Shown here: positions 14,385 to 23,599 of the stretch, piece after piece
How positions within the stretch are numbered: the stretch's first letter is position 1
How the letters are laid out: every line of letters starts with the position of its first letter
DNA from: an uncultured Clostridia bacterium
Lineage (GTDB): Bacteria > Bacillota > Clostridia > Lachnospirales > Cellulosilyticaceae
Assembly: GCA_937921505.1 (NCBI GenBank)
Contig: CAKZUB010000051.1
Coordinates: forward strand, 1 to 34,591
Direction of reading: 5' to 3'
Length of the DNA: 34,591 nt
Translations under genes and position numbers: made by a program
The notes under the pieces: model-generated
Told to the model about the DNA's origin: nothing
Seen by the model: the letters and a program-made list of their open reading frames with translations, nothing else
Databases searched by the model: none

Positions 14385-14661
14385 GACGGAATTAATTTTA
14401 AAAGTAGTGGAAGATCTTTATAAACTTGCTCAGCATATTGATGACCTTATTAAGCCAGGGATTAGTAAAGAGAAGGAAACACAATCAGAGCAAAAGAAAT
14501 CTATTTCTGTAGAAGATGTAAGAGCAATATTAGCTGAAAAGTCTCAAGCAGGTAAGCAAGCAGAAGTTAGAGCACTCATTGTAAAGTATGGTACAGATAA
14601 ATTAACAGACTTAGACCCCACTTGCTATGAAGCACTTCTCAAAGAAGCAGAGGCTCTATAA
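14377..14661 (+). CDS. Phage early hypothetical protein (Rrp5-like label in some annotations)
   Basis: A 94-residue, mostly helical acidic protein. A conserved-looking C-terminal stretch, SVEDVRAILAEKSQAGKQAEVRALIVKYG followed by KLTDLDPTCYEALLKEAEAL, is typical of small phage proteins encoded near DUF2800/DUF2815 genes. Similar proteins are sometimes labelled rRNA biogenesis Rrp5, a name without functional support. It overlaps both neighbours (stop TAA shares a base with the next ATG). It may assist the adjacent recombination or replication proteins. Confidence 0.65.
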   Translation: MNETELILKVVEDLYKLAQHIDDLIKPGISKEKETQSEQKKSISVEDVRAILAEKSQAGKQAEVRALIVKYGTDKLTDLDPTCYEALLKEAEAL

Positions 14662-15794
14662 TGGCACAGCACGCTTTACTTGGTGCTTCTAGTTCTCATA
14701 AGTGGCTGTATTGTCCGCCATCGGCAAGACTTGAAGAGCAGTTTGAAAATACAACAAGTATCTTTGCTGAAGAGGGTACAGCTGCTCATGAGTTATCAGA
14801 GTATAAGATAAGACAGTTCTTAGGTCAAAAAGCACACAAGCCTTCAAGTAAATTTGACAGTGAAGAAATGGAAGAGTACACGGATATTTATCTCAACCTT
14901 GCAATAGAGCTGATTACTAAGGCTACAGAGAACTGCAAAGATCCTCTTATCCTTGTAGAACAGAGATTTGATTATTCCTGCTATGTACAGGAAGGATTTG
15001 GAACAGGCGATTTAGTTATTATAGCTGATGGTACTTTGGATATTGTGGATTTAAAATACGGGCGCGGTGTATCTGTCTCTGCTAAGGAAAATCCTCAAAT
15101 GAAAATTTATGCATTGGGCGCTTTAATTTTATTTGACCCACTTTATGATATTCAAAAGGTCAGAATGACTATCTGCCAACCAAGGCTAGAGAATATTTCA
15201 ACTTATGAAGTACCGGCTAGTGAATTGTTTGAATGGGCTGAGACAGAATTAAAGCCAAAAGCTGTACTTGCTTTTAAGGGAGCTGGTGAGTTTCTGCCTG
15301 GTGATCATTGTAGGTTCTGCAGAGCTAGGCATGCTTGCAGAGCAAGAGCCGCAAGTCACTTGGAACTTGCAAAGTATGATTTTAAATTACCAGCACTGCT
15401 TGAAGACGATGAAATCGTAGAGGTTATTGCTCTTGCAGATAAGCTTGCAAGTTGGTCAGCAGATATTTATGCCTATGCAACAGATAAAGCTATAAACTCA
15501 GGTAAAGTGTGGCCAGGATATAAATTGGTAACAGGCAGAAGTAATCGTAAATATACAAATGAAGCGGACGTTATAAAGACTGTCACGGCTGCCGGTTATA
15601 CAGATATTTATAAGCAATCACTTATTGGCTTAGCGGACATGGAAAAGCTTTTAGGTAAAAAAGAGTTTAATGAGCTCCTTATTGGACTTATTGAAAAGCC
15701 ACAAGGGAAGGCAACGCTAGTTCCAGATAGTGACAAAAGACAAGCAATAAAAATAAATAATACTGCAGAAGCAGACTTCAAAGAGGAGACTTAA
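14661..15794 (+). CDS. DUF2800 phage nuclease, RecB/Cas4-like PD-(D/E)XK
   Basis: A 377-residue protein of the DUF2800 family. An N-terminal segment, ASSSHKWLYCPPSARLEE with C18, leads to the nuclease core GFGTGDLVIIADGTLDIVDLKYG (D117, D130, K132, then Q146). A C-terminal cluster, C217, C220 and C226, together with C18 forms the four-cysteine set used for an iron-sulfur cluster by AddB and Cas4 nucleases. It presumably processes DNA ends for phage recombination or replication. It is directly followed, 2 bases later, by DUF2815, its usual partner. Confidence 0.82.
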   Translation: MAQHALLGASSSHKWLYCPPSARLEEQFENTTSIFAEEGTAAHELSEYKIRQFLGQKAHKPSSKFDSEEMEEYTDIYLNLAIELITKATENCKDPLILVEQRFDYSCYVQEGFGTGDLVIIADGTLDIVDLKYGRGVSVSAKENPQMKIYALGALILFDPLYDIQKVRMTICQPRLENISTYEVPASELFEWAETELKPKAVLAFKGAGEFLPGDHCRFCRARHACRARAASHLELAKYDFKLPALLEDDEIVEVIALADKLASWSADIYAYATDKAINSGKVWPGYKLVTGRSNRKYTNEADVIKTVTAAGYTDIYKQSLIGLADMEKLLGKKEFNELLIGLIEKPQGKATLVPDSDKRQAIKINNTAEADFKEET

Positions 15795-15796
15795 TT

Positions 15797-16345
15797 ATGG
15801 CAAACGATACAAATGCAAGTACAAAAGTTATTACAGGCAAGGTGAGATTCTCATATGCGAACATATGGGAACCTAAGAGCATTAATGATGGAGAAGAAAA
15901 ATACAGTGTTTCCCTTATCATTCCAAAGTCAGACACTAAGACACTTAATGAAATTAAAGCAGCTATTGAGCAGGCGAAGAAAGACGGTCTATCAAAGTTT
16001 GGTGGGAAGATCCCTTCTAATCTTAAGTTACCACTTCGAGATGGTGATGTAGATAGAGTAGAGGATGAAGCCTATAAAGATAGTTATTTTATTAATGCTA
16101 ATAGTAAGGACAGGCCTCAGGTAGTAGATAGAAATGTAAAGCCTATTCTTGATCAGAACGAGGTATACAGTGGTTGCTATGGCAGAGCCAGCATTAACTT
16201 CTATGCCTTTAATCAAAATGGAAATCGTGGGATAGCTTGTGGATTGGGGAATTTGCAGAAGTTAGCAGATGGCGAACCTCTTAGCGGTCATTCAAGAGCT
16301 GAAGATGACTTTGAAACTTATCAAGAAGATGACTTTCTTTCATGA
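15797..16345 (+). CDS. DUF2815 phage protein, probable single-strand DNA-binding or recombination factor
   Basis: A 182-residue DUF2815 protein beginning KVITGKVRFSYANIWEPK, with KYSVSLIIPKSDTKTL, VDRNVKPI and YSGCYGRASINFYAFNQNGNRGIACGLGNLQK. It ends in an acidic tail (EDDFETYQEDDFLS), the kind of tail seen on SSB-like proteins. It is almost always coded next to DUF2800 in phages, suggesting joint action on single-stranded DNA (family knowledge and inference). Its stop overlaps the polymerase start (ATGA). Confidence 0.78.
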   Translation: MANDTNASTKVITGKVRFSYANIWEPKSINDGEEKYSVSLIIPKSDTKTLNEIKAAIEQAKKDGLSKFGGKIPSNLKLPLRDGDVDRVEDEAYKDSYFINANSKDRPQVVDRNVKPILDQNEVYSGCYGRASINFYAFNQNGNRGIACGLGNLQKLADGEPLSGHSRAEDDFETYQEDDFLS

Positions 16346-18279
16346 AAACATTAGCACTGGATCTTGAAACATTCAGTAGTGTTAATTTGATCAAAGCAGG
16401 GGTGTATTCCTACACTTCTGCTGTAGATTTTGAAATATTGCTATTTGCTTATGCCTTTGATGAAGAAGAGGTGCAGCTCATTGATTTGGCACAAGGTGAA
16501 AAGGTACCAAGCCAAATATTAACTGCATTAGCAGATGTTGAAATTACCAAGACTGCGTTTAACGCTAATTTTGAGCGTACAGCCCTTTCAAAGTATTTAG
16601 GTATAAGTTTACAGCCAATTGCCTGGCAGTGCACAGCGGTTCAATCTGCGATGCTAGGACTGCCATTATCGCTTGAAGGCGTAGGGCAAGTGCTAGGACT
16701 TGAAAGGCAAAAGCTGAAAGAAGGAAAAGATTTAATTAGATATTTCTGTACGCCTTGTAAGCCTACCAAGATAAATGATAATCGCACTAGAAATCTACCC
16801 TGCCATGCCCTTGAGAAGTGGGAGTTGTTTAAAAGCTACTGCAAAAGGGATGTGGAGGTAGAAAGGAATATTCGTAAGAAACTTAGCAAGTATCCTATTA
16901 GTGAGCATGAGCAAACGCTTTATATCTTAGATCAAGAGATTAATGACAGAGGAATTTTGATAGATACACAGCTTGTTCAACAGGCTATAGCGTGTGATAC
17001 AGAACACAAGGAAGATACCTTTGCTCAGGCACAGCGATTAACCGGGATTGATAACCCCAATAGTGTAGCTCAGTTAAAAGCTTGGCTACTTGAAAATGGC
17101 GTAGAAGTAGAGAGCTTATCTAAAAAGGCAGTAAGCGATTTAGTACAGGAAACGGATGGTGATGTTGAGGAATTACTCAATCTAAGATTGCAACTTGCAA
17201 AGACGTCTATCAAGAAATACGAAGCTATAGAGAGAGCTATTTGTCCAGATAAAAGAGTGAGAGGACTACTGCAGTTTTACGGAGCAAACCGTACAGGACG
17301 CTGGGCCGGAAGATTAGTGCAGGTGCATAACTTACCACAGAATCACTTAAAGGATTTATCACTAGCAAGAGACTTAGTAAAGAAAGGTAGATTTGTAGAA
17401 TTAGAGTTTTTTTATGAAAGTGTGTCAACTGTGCTCTCAGAGCTTATTCGAACAGCTTTTATTCCCAGTAAGGGATATCGGTTTATGGTAGCGGACTTCT
17501 CAGCTATTGAGGCCAGAGTTATTGCGTGGCTTGCTGGTGAAGAATGGCGCATGGAGGTTTTCAAGAGCCATGGCAAGATCTATGAAGCTTCTGCTTCTCA
17601 AATGTTTAAGGTATCTATTGATGAGATAACTAAAGGTAGCCCACTTAGACAAAAAGGGAAGATTTCAGAATTAGCTTTAGGTTACGGGGGTAGCGTAGGT
17701 GCTTTAACTGCTATGGGAGCATTAGAAATGGGATTAACAGAAGAAGAGCTGCGTCCTCTTGTGATGAGATGGAGGAGTGCTAATCCCAATATTACTAAAC
17801 TATGGTGGGATGTAGATAAGGCAGCACTCAATGCCGTGAAAGGAAAAACGACTCAAGTATTAGGGAAACTTACCTTTCAGTATGCAAGCGGCATTCTTTT
17901 TATAACTTTACCTTCTGGGCGAAAGCTATCCTACATTAAGCCAAGGATTGAGCTTAATCAATATGGACGTGAAGGCATTACCTATGAAGGTATAGGAGAA
18001 AGCAAACGATGGTGTCGCATTGAAACTTACGGACCAAAGTTAGTAGAAAATATAGTTCAGGCAATAGCACGTGATCTATTAGCAGAGGCGATAGTTGCTG
18101 TTAATGCTGTTGGCTATGCTATCTTAATGCATGTGCACGATGAGATTATTATAGAGGAACGGATTGGAAAAGGTTCACTGAAGGACGTATGCGATATTAT
18201 GGCAATTGCTCCAAGTTGGGCAGAAGGATTACCCCTTAGAGCAGATGGCTTTGAGTGTGAATATTACAAGAAAGATTAG
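16342..18279 (+). CDS. Phage DNA polymerase, family A
   Basis: A 645-residue family A DNA polymerase for phage genome replication. An N-terminal 3'-5' proofreading exonuclease domain has LALDLETFS with D7 and E9. The polymerase domain has motif A MVADFSAIEARV (D385), motif B RQKGKISELALGYGGS and motif C HVHDEIII (D600). There is no 5'-nuclease domain, as usual for phage versions. All catalytic residues are present. It is coupled to the DUF2815 gene by a 4-base overlap. Confidence 0.95.
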   Translation: MKTLALDLETFSSVNLIKAGVYSYTSAVDFEILLFAYAFDEEEVQLIDLAQGEKVPSQILTALADVEITKTAFNANFERTALSKYLGISLQPIAWQCTAVQSAMLGLPLSLEGVGQVLGLERQKLKEGKDLIRYFCTPCKPTKINDNRTRNLPCHALEKWELFKSYCKRDVEVERNIRKKLSKYPISEHEQTLYILDQEINDRGILIDTQLVQQAIACDTEHKEDTFAQAQRLTGIDNPNSVAQLKAWLLENGVEVESLSKKAVSDLVQETDGDVEELLNLRLQLAKTSIKKYEAIERAICPDKRVRGLLQFYGANRTGRWAGRLVQVHNLPQNHLKDLSLARDLVKKGRFVELEFFYESVSTVLSELIRTAFIPSKGYRFMVADFSAIEARVIAWLAGEEWRMEVFKSHGKIYEASASQMFKVSIDEITKGSPLRQKGKISELALGYGGSVGALTAMGALEMGLTEEELRPLVMRWRSANPNITKLWWDVDKAALNAVKGKTTQVLGKLTFQYASGILFITLPSGRKLSYIKPRIELNQYGREGITYEGIGESKRWCRIETYGPKLVENIVQAIARDLLAEAIVAVNAVGYAILMHVHDEIIIEERIGKGSLKDVCDIMAIAPSWAEGLPLRADGFECEYYKKD

Positions 18280-18297
18280 ACAGCAAAGGAGACAGAT

Positions 18298-20667
18298 ATG
18301 AAGTTCACAATTGCTATCGGTAATAGTAGAAAGGATAAAGTGTGGAAGAACCAGGATGTAACTTGGGAAGCTTTCACCAAAAGAGTAAGTCAGACTTACC
18401 GAACCAGTGAGTCAGTAGCTGAATACAAAAAGCTATCTAAAGCTAAGCAAGACACGATTAAAGATGTAGGTGGCTTCGTCGCAGGGAAACTTCGGGCGGG
18501 CAAACGGAAGAATGGGTTTGTAGAACAGCGTTCTATGCTTACGCTGGATATGGATTATGCCTTAAAGGATATATGGGAGCAGATAGAGATGTTTTTTGAT
18601 TTTACCTGCTGCATTTACTCAACCCATAAACACACTTCGGAGAAGCCGAGGTTAAGACTTATTATCCCTCTAGCTAGAAGTGTTACAGCAGATGAATATA
18701 CAGCTATTGCACGTAAGATGGCAGGAGATATTGGCATAGAGCAGTTTGATGATACAACCTATGAACCTACAAGGCTTATGTACTGGCCGAGCACTTCTGC
18801 TGATGGGGAGTTTATATTTAAGCTTCAAGAGGGTACTTTGCTTGAACCGGATAAGATATTAGTACGCTATAAGGATTGGCGCGACACATCATCTTGGCCA
18901 CTTTCTTCAAGGCAGAGTGTAATAGTTAAACGAAGTATAGCTAAGCAATCAGATCCGCTAGAGAAGGAAGGTATAATCGGTACCTTTTGTAGGACTTATT
19001 CCATTCAAGATGCTATGGATAAGTTTTTATCAGATATTTATAAGCCGAGTGTAATAGCAGATAGATATGATTATATTGCTGGTGAGAGTACGGCCGGAGT
19101 AGTTATTTATGATGATAAGTTTGCTTACTCTCATCATGCGACAGATCCAATTAGTGGTAAGCTGTGTAATGCTTTCGACTTGGTACGGATTCATAAGTTT
19201 AGAGATCTTGATGCAGAAGTTGAAGAAGGAACAGTGTCTTCAAAGTTACCTTCTTATAAAGCTATGGCTGAGTTTTGTGTTAAGGATGATGCTTTAAAAG
19301 TACAGTTAGGCAAGGAACGTCAGCTGCAAGCCAGTACTGAGTTTAATGTAGTAGAAGAAAAAGATGAGAACTGGCAGACAAAACTCGAGATTAATAAGAA
19401 TGGTCAAGTTGTTAATACCTTAAAGAACCTAATTACCATATTGCATTATGATGAGCAGCTAAAAAGCATTGTATTCAATGAGCTAAGTGATGGTATGGAG
19501 ATAAAGGGAGAAGTGCCATGGCAGCATCCCAGTAAATTCTGGCGGGATGCGGATGATGCACAGCTAATAAGCTATGTGGATTTAAACCATGGACATTTCA
19601 GTAAGCAAAATTATATTACTGCAGTGGCAAAGGTAACAGATGATCGCTCATATCATCCTATTAGGCAATATCTAGAGAGCTTGCCCATGTGGGATGGAAT
19701 AGAAAGAATAGATACCTTGCTCATTGATTATTTAGGAGCTGCTGATAGTGAATATGTAAGAGCTATTACAAGAAAGGTTCTTTGTGCAGCTGTTGCAAGG
19801 GTCTTAAGTCCTGGGTGCAAGTACGATACTATTCTTGTTTTAAATGGTCCGCAAGGGATCGGTAAAAGCACCTTAATTTCAAAGCTTGGCGGTGAGTGGT
19901 TTTCTGATAGCTTACAGTTATCAGATACACACGATAAGACTGCTGCTGAGAAACTACAAGGTTATTGGATTTTTGAAATAGGTGAACTTGCAGGACTTAG
20001 AAAAGCAGAGATTGAAACACTTCGTAGCTTCCTATCTAGGCAAAATGATATCTACAGAGCAAGCTTTGGAAGACGACCAACACCTCATCTGCGTCAATGT
20101 ATCTTTATAGGTACGACTAATGCAGAGAGCGGATATTTAAGAGACACAACAGGTAACCGTAGGTTTTGGCCTGTAAAGGTTACGGGGCGCAGTAAAAAGC
20201 AAGCTTGGATGTTATCTGAAAAAGAAACCATGCAAATATGGGCAGAAGCACTTAGTAAGTTTCAAGCTGGTGAAACTTTGTATCTTGATGAGAAACTTTC
20301 TGAAGTAGCAGAAGAGCAACAATCAGAAGCTATGGAAGCTGACGAACGTGAAGCTTTAGTTCAGGAGTACCTTGAAAAGCTACTACCTGAGAACTGGAGC
20401 ACCATGGATCTGTATGAACGCAGAAATTATCTAAATGGCAGCGAGTTTGGAACCTCTAGTGTAAAAGGAACAGCTAGGCGTGACAGAGTTTGTGTTATGG
20501 AGATCTGGTGTGAGTGTTTTGGAAAAGACCAAGCTAATTTAAAACGATTAGATGGTAATGAAATACGATCAATTATGAGTAAAATGAAAGGTTGGAAAAA
20601 GTACGAATCTAAGATTAAATTTCCATTATACGGGGTGCTTCAAGGTTATCTTAGAGTGAATAAGTAG
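18298..20667 (+). CDS. VapE-type phage primase/helicase ATPase
   Basis: A 789-residue virulence-associated-E family protein. The Walker A GPQGIGKST is at 517-525 (K523), a Walker B-like WIFEIGEL lies about 40 residues on, and a sensor region GTTNAESGYLRDTTGNRRFWPV follows; these are the hallmarks of the family. The first 300 residues contain LTLDMDYAL and SEKPRLRLIIPL, fitting an archaeo-eukaryotic-type primase-polymerase domain. It likely opens and primes DNA at the phage origin. Ribosome site AAAGGAGACAG. An iteron-like repeat cluster lies directly downstream. Confidence 0.88.
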   Translation: MKFTIAIGNSRKDKVWKNQDVTWEAFTKRVSQTYRTSESVAEYKKLSKAKQDTIKDVGGFVAGKLRAGKRKNGFVEQRSMLTLDMDYALKDIWEQIEMFFDFTCCIYSTHKHTSEKPRLRLIIPLARSVTADEYTAIARKMAGDIGIEQFDDTTYEPTRLMYWPSTSADGEFIFKLQEGTLLEPDKILVRYKDWRDTSSWPLSSRQSVIVKRSIAKQSDPLEKEGIIGTFCRTYSIQDAMDKFLSDIYKPSVIADRYDYIAGESTAGVVIYDDKFAYSHHATDPISGKLCNAFDLVRIHKFRDLDAEVEEGTVSSKLPSYKAMAEFCVKDDALKVQLGKERQLQASTEFNVVEEKDENWQTKLEINKNGQVVNTLKNLITILHYDEQLKSIVFNELSDGMEIKGEVPWQHPSKFWRDADDAQLISYVDLNHGHFSKQNYITAVAKVTDDRSYHPIRQYLESLPMWDGIERIDTLLIDYLGAADSEYVRAITRKVLCAAVARVLSPGCKYDTILVLNGPQGIGKSTLISKLGGEWFSDSLQLSDTHDKTAAEKLQGYWIFEIGELAGLRKAEIETLRSFLSRQNDIYRASFGRRPTPHLRQCIFIGTTNAESGYLRDTTGNRRFWPVKVTGRSKKQAWMLSEKETMQIWAEALSKFQAGETLYLDEKLSEVAEEQQSEAMEADEREALVQEYLEKLLPENWSTMDLYERRNYLNGSEFGTSSVKGTARRDRVCVMEIWCECFGKDQANLKRLDGNEIRSIMSKMKGWKKYESKIKFPLYGVLQGYLRVNK

Positions 20668-20684
20668 TAGCCCAAAAATAAAAA

Positions 20685-20870
20685 ATTGGCAACTGCCTTA
20701 AGTTGAGCAACTTAATTTGATTGCCTAAGTTGCTCTTGAGAGGTTATTGGCAACTCAAATGAGCAACTTATCAAAACTAATCTTATCAAGGGCTAGAACC
20801 CGCTCTATCTCTAGTTGCTCAAAAATTACTATTAATAATAATGTATATATATAATAGGAAAATAGCACGC
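20685..20870. repeat. Iteron-like repeat cluster and AT-rich block, possible phage replication origin
   Basis: ATTGGCAACT occurs at 20685-20694 and 20746-20755. GAGCAACTTA occurs at 20705-20714 and 20761-20770, its exact complement TAAGTTGCTC at 20726-20735, and a near copy TAGTTGCTC at 20812-20820. The pair of motifs therefore repeats as a unit, and one pair can form a 10-bp hairpin. An AT-rich run (20821-20860) with TATATATA follows. Iterons beside an easily melted block, right after the primase and polymerase genes, look like an origin. The rest of the 294-base gap holds nothing else I can name. Confidence 0.5.
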
Positions 20871-20961
20871 AACACGTATATATACACGCGTAAGGGAATT
20901 TAGGGCTATTAGCAACCTTGGGCAATCGAACAATAAAAATATACTTTAGGAGGAATTTAAA

Positions 20962-21078
20962 ATGAGAAGATTTTATAACTGGTGTGAAAATAAGTATGAG
21001 GTTTTATGTGAAATGATTGATAGAGCAAAGTGGACATTGAAAAGACTGTGGAGAAAATTTAATGGGTCAAGAAAGTAG
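20962..21078 (+). CDS. Small basic hypothetical protein (38 residues)
   Basis: ATG at 20962 behind TAGGAGGAATTTAAA, an excellent ribosome site, encodes 38 residues rich in Arg, Lys and Trp (starting MRRFYNWCENKYEVLCEMI). It overlaps the next gene by 17 bases. The strong site and the overlap argue for real translation; function unknown. Confidence 0.55.
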   Translation: MRRFYNWCENKYEVLCEMIDRAKWTLKRLWRKFNGSRK

Positions 21079-21346
21079 CATAGAAAAGGCCTTAATTAAA
21101 GCAGTTAAGTTAAAAGGTGGTATAGCTTTTAAGTTTGTATCACCTGGAGTTACAGGAGTGCCAGATCGTCTGGTGCTCCTACCAAAAGGAAAGATAGCCT
21201 TTATAGAGCTTAAAGCACCTGGAAAGGTTATGAGACCTTTACAGATAAAGCGAAAAAGACAATTAGAAGCATTAGGTTTTTTAGTTTATTGCGTAGACAG
21301 CACCGAAATGATAGGAGATGTACTTGATGAAATATGTGCCACATGA
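21062..21346 (+). CDS. VRR-NUC domain nuclease
   Basis: A 94-residue stand-alone VRR-NUC protein, a PD-(D/E)XK-type nuclease often placed next to SNF2 helicases in phages. Key residues are visible: GVPDRLVLLP with D35, IAFIELKAP with E49 and K51, and LQIKRKRQLEALGF with Q61. It likely resolves branched replication or recombination intermediates together with the helicase whose gene overlaps its 3' end by 20 bases. Confidence 0.88.
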   Translation: MGQESSIEKALIKAVKLKGGIAFKFVSPGVTGVPDRLVLLPKGKIAFIELKAPGKVMRPLQIKRKRQLEALGFLVYCVDSTEMIGDVLDEICAT

Positions 21347-22673
21347 CTATCAGAAATATGCTACTGAAAGAATTACTAAAGATAATATATGTGGTCTTTT
21401 CCTTGAACCCGGTCTTGGCAAGACAGTAATCACTTTAACAGCAATAGATGAGCTGATGTATGATTACTTCAAAATAGCGAAGGTACTAGTCATTGCACCT
21501 CTTCGAGTAGCACAAAATACCTGGAGCAAGGAATGTGAAAAATGGGAGCATCTAAAGCTTTTAAGTATTTCTAAGATTTTAGGTCCCGAAAAAGAAAGAA
21601 GAGATGCATTAAATAAAAGAGCTGATATCTATATCATCAATCGTGAAAATGTAGAGTGGCTTACTAAGAATTGTAAATGTAACTTTGACATGGTAGTAGT
21701 TGATGAGCTTTCAAGCTTTAAATCTTCTAAGTCTAAGCGATTTAAGGCTCTTCGAAAAGTACGGCCTATGGTAAAGCGAATGATTGGCTTAACAGGAACA
21801 CCTGCTCCTAATGGTCTAATGGATTTATGGGCACAGATCAATTTACTTGATATGGGTGAAAGGCTAGGGAGGTTTATCAGCCATTATAGAACTGCCTACT
21901 TTGAGCCAGATAAGAGAAATCAGCAAACCATCTTTAGCTATAAACCTAAGGAATATGCTGAGGATAAGATTTATGAGAGGATAGCTGATATTTGTGTAAG
22001 CATGAAAGCTTGTGACTATCTCAAAATGCCCAAGCGTATAGATAACATGATAGAGGTCGTTTTATCAGAAACTGAATGGGAGCTTTATCGAAAACTAGAG
22101 AAAGAGATGCTGCTACCCTTTGATGATGGAGATATCGATGCTGTTAATGCAGCTGCTCTTAGTAATAAACTTCTGCAGATCGCAAATGGAGCAGTCTATG
22201 ATGAGAACAAAGCTGTTAAAGTAATTCATAATAAAAAGCTAGATGCTTTAGAAGACTTAATAGAATCGGCTAATGGTAAGCCAGTGCTTATCTTTTATGC
22301 CTATCAGCATGACAAAGGTAGGATCAAGGCGAAGTTTGAGGCTGTTGATATTAATACTCCTGAAGATATAACAAAATGGAATTCAGGTGAGATCCCTATA
22401 GCTCTTGCACACCCAGCTTCAGTGGGCCACGGACTTAATCTTCAGTTTGGTGGAAGTACTGTTATATGGTTTGGAATGACGTGGAGCTTAGAGCTTTACC
22501 AACAAGCCAATGCAAGGTTATGGAGACAAGGACAAAAAGAAACTGTTGTCATTCACCATATCATTGCAAAGGGCACAATCGATGAACAGGTTATTGCAGC
22601 ACTGAACACAAAAGATAAAGGACAAGATTCTTTAATGCATGCTGTGAAAGCTAGAATTATACAGAATAAATAA
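21327..22673 (+). CDS. SNF2/DEAD-like superfamily 2 helicase
   Basis: A 448-residue SNF2-type ATPase. Motif I GLGKT is at 29-33, motif II is VVVDELSSFKSS (DE with Leu, a DExx variant), and motif III is LTGTPAPNGLMDLW. In the second lobe motif VI is QANARLWRQGQKETVVIH. Both RecA-like lobes are complete but short, as in phage versions. ATG 21318 is also in frame, but AGGAG at 21312-21316 is properly spaced only for ATG 21327. It probably remodels DNA for the VRR-NUC nuclease encoded just upstream. Confidence 0.9.
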   Translation: MKYVPHDYQKYATERITKDNICGLFLEPGLGKTVITLTAIDELMYDYFKIAKVLVIAPLRVAQNTWSKECEKWEHLKLLSISKILGPEKERRDALNKRADIYIINRENVEWLTKNCKCNFDMVVVDELSSFKSSKSKRFKALRKVRPMVKRMIGLTGTPAPNGLMDLWAQINLLDMGERLGRFISHYRTAYFEPDKRNQQTIFSYKPKEYAEDKIYERIADICVSMKACDYLKMPKRIDNMIEVVLSETEWELYRKLEKEMLLPFDDGDIDAVNAAALSNKLLQIANGAVYDENKAVKVIHNKKLDALEDLIESANGKPVLIFYAYQHDKGRIKAKFEAVDINTPEDITKWNSGEIPIALAHPASVGHGLNLQFGGSTVIWFGMTWSLELYQQANARLWRQGQKETVVIHHIIAKGTIDEQVIAALNTKDKGQDSLMHAVKARIIQNK

Positions 22674-22686
22674 AAGGAGCGATGTT

Positions 22687-23115
22687 ATGACTGCAAAGGA
22701 ATATTTATCACAGGCCTATAGATTGGATCAAAGAATAAATAGTAAGTTAGACCAGGTTAGTTCTTTAAGAGCTCTTGCGCACAAGGTAACAAAGAGTTAT
22801 GCCTCAGAGGGTGGTCATGGTATAAGACAAATGTTTTCAATGGAGAATACTATCGTTAAGATAATTGATTTAGAACACGAGATCGATAATCAAATAGATA
22901 AATTAATAGATTTAAAACAAGAAATAGTGGGAGTCATACAAGCAGTAGATAATCTGGAATGTCAGTTTTTACTTGAATTACGATATTTGACTTTCAAAAC
23001 ATGGAAGGAAATTGCTGATAATATGGGCTTCACATTTCAATGGGTGCATACTCTCCACCAGAAGGCACTCAGAAAAATAAATTTAAAACACTTGATAAAA
23101 ATTGATAGTAATTGA
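22687..23115 (+). CDS. DUF1492 phage regulator, sigma-like
   Basis: A 142-residue DUF1492 protein. It has a coiled-coil-like N-terminal two thirds (SQAYRLDQRINSKLDQVSSLRAL and later IIDLEHEIDNQIDKLIDL) and a C-terminal helix-turn-helix of sigma region 4 style, YLTFKTWKEIADNMGFTFQWVHTLHQKALRKI. In related phages such proteins sit at the end of the early region and activate late genes. It starts after AAAAGGAGCGATGTT and is followed by a terminator, consistent with the end of the early operon. Confidence 0.82.
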   Translation: MTAKEYLSQAYRLDQRINSKLDQVSSLRALAHKVTKSYASEGGHGIRQMFSMENTIVKIIDLEHEIDNQIDKLIDLKQEIVGVIQAVDNLECQFLLELRYLTFKTWKEIADNMGFTFQWVHTLHQKALRKINLKHLIKIDSN

Positions 23116-23192
23116 TATTGTAAGTGTGATAGTATTAAGCTGTGAAAAATATGAGAGTAGCTAAGAGAATTGAATTTTAAAATTAATGCGTG

Positions 23193-23222
23193 GCTTCTAA
23201 GTATATCTTAGGAGCTTTTTTC
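23193..23222 (+). terminator. Intrinsic terminator after the early phage operon
   Basis: GCTTCTAAG pairs with CTTAGGAGC (9 bp, one G-T pair) around a small loop, followed by TTTTTT. It lies between the DUF1492 gene and the HNH nuclease gene and closes the early transcript. Confidence 0.8.
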
Positions 23223-23248
23223 ATGCTTAAAATCAGGAGTTGATAACC

Positions 23249-23596
23249 ATGCCGCATAAACCTTTGAAACCATGTAAGCATCCAAGTTGTCCTAATCTAA
23301 CAGCTACAAGTTACTGCGAAGAGCACAAACACTTACATCAACGTGCCTCAGCCAGTGAGCGTGGTTATGATTATAAATGGAGATCAGCAAGAAAGAAGTA
23401 TCTTAAAGGGCATCCATTCTGCGCTAAGTGTCAACAGAGCAATAGATTAGTTAAGGCTGAGGTAGTGGATCATGTAGTCCCTCACAGAGGTGATAAGGCT
23501 GTGTTCTGGGATCAAAGTAACTGGCAGCCCTTGTGCAAGAAGTGTCACGACCATAAAACTAAGACAGCAGATAGGTATGAGGAGTATAAGTACTAG
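23249..23596 (+). CDS. Phage HNH endonuclease
   Basis: A 115-residue HNH nuclease. The catalytic core VVDHVVPHRGD has H75, with N91 in QSNWQPLC and the final His in CKKCHDHK (C96, C99, H100). C58 and C61 complete the structural zinc site. It starts after CAGGAGTTG at ATG 23249; an upstream TTG at 23240 is less likely. In HK97-like phages this gene sits beside the small terminase and is required for packaging cuts. Here it is 5.4 kb from it, separated by a cargo cassette. Confidence 0.9.
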   Translation: MPHKPLKPCKHPSCPNLTATSYCEEHKHLHQRASASERGYDYKWRSARKKYLKGHPFCAKCQQSNRLVKAEVVDHVVPHRGDKAVFWDQSNWQPLCKKCHDHKTKTADRYEEYKY

Positions 23597-23599
23597 ATA

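Noticed and set aside
14377..14661. Naming the 94-residue phage protein Rrp5
   Set aside because: The label is carried by some annotations but the protein lacks S1 or TPR-like repeats; there is no functional basis.
15855..16216. Overlapping frames on both strands within the DUF2815 gene
   Set aside because: Shadows of the real frame; no domain or ribosome site.
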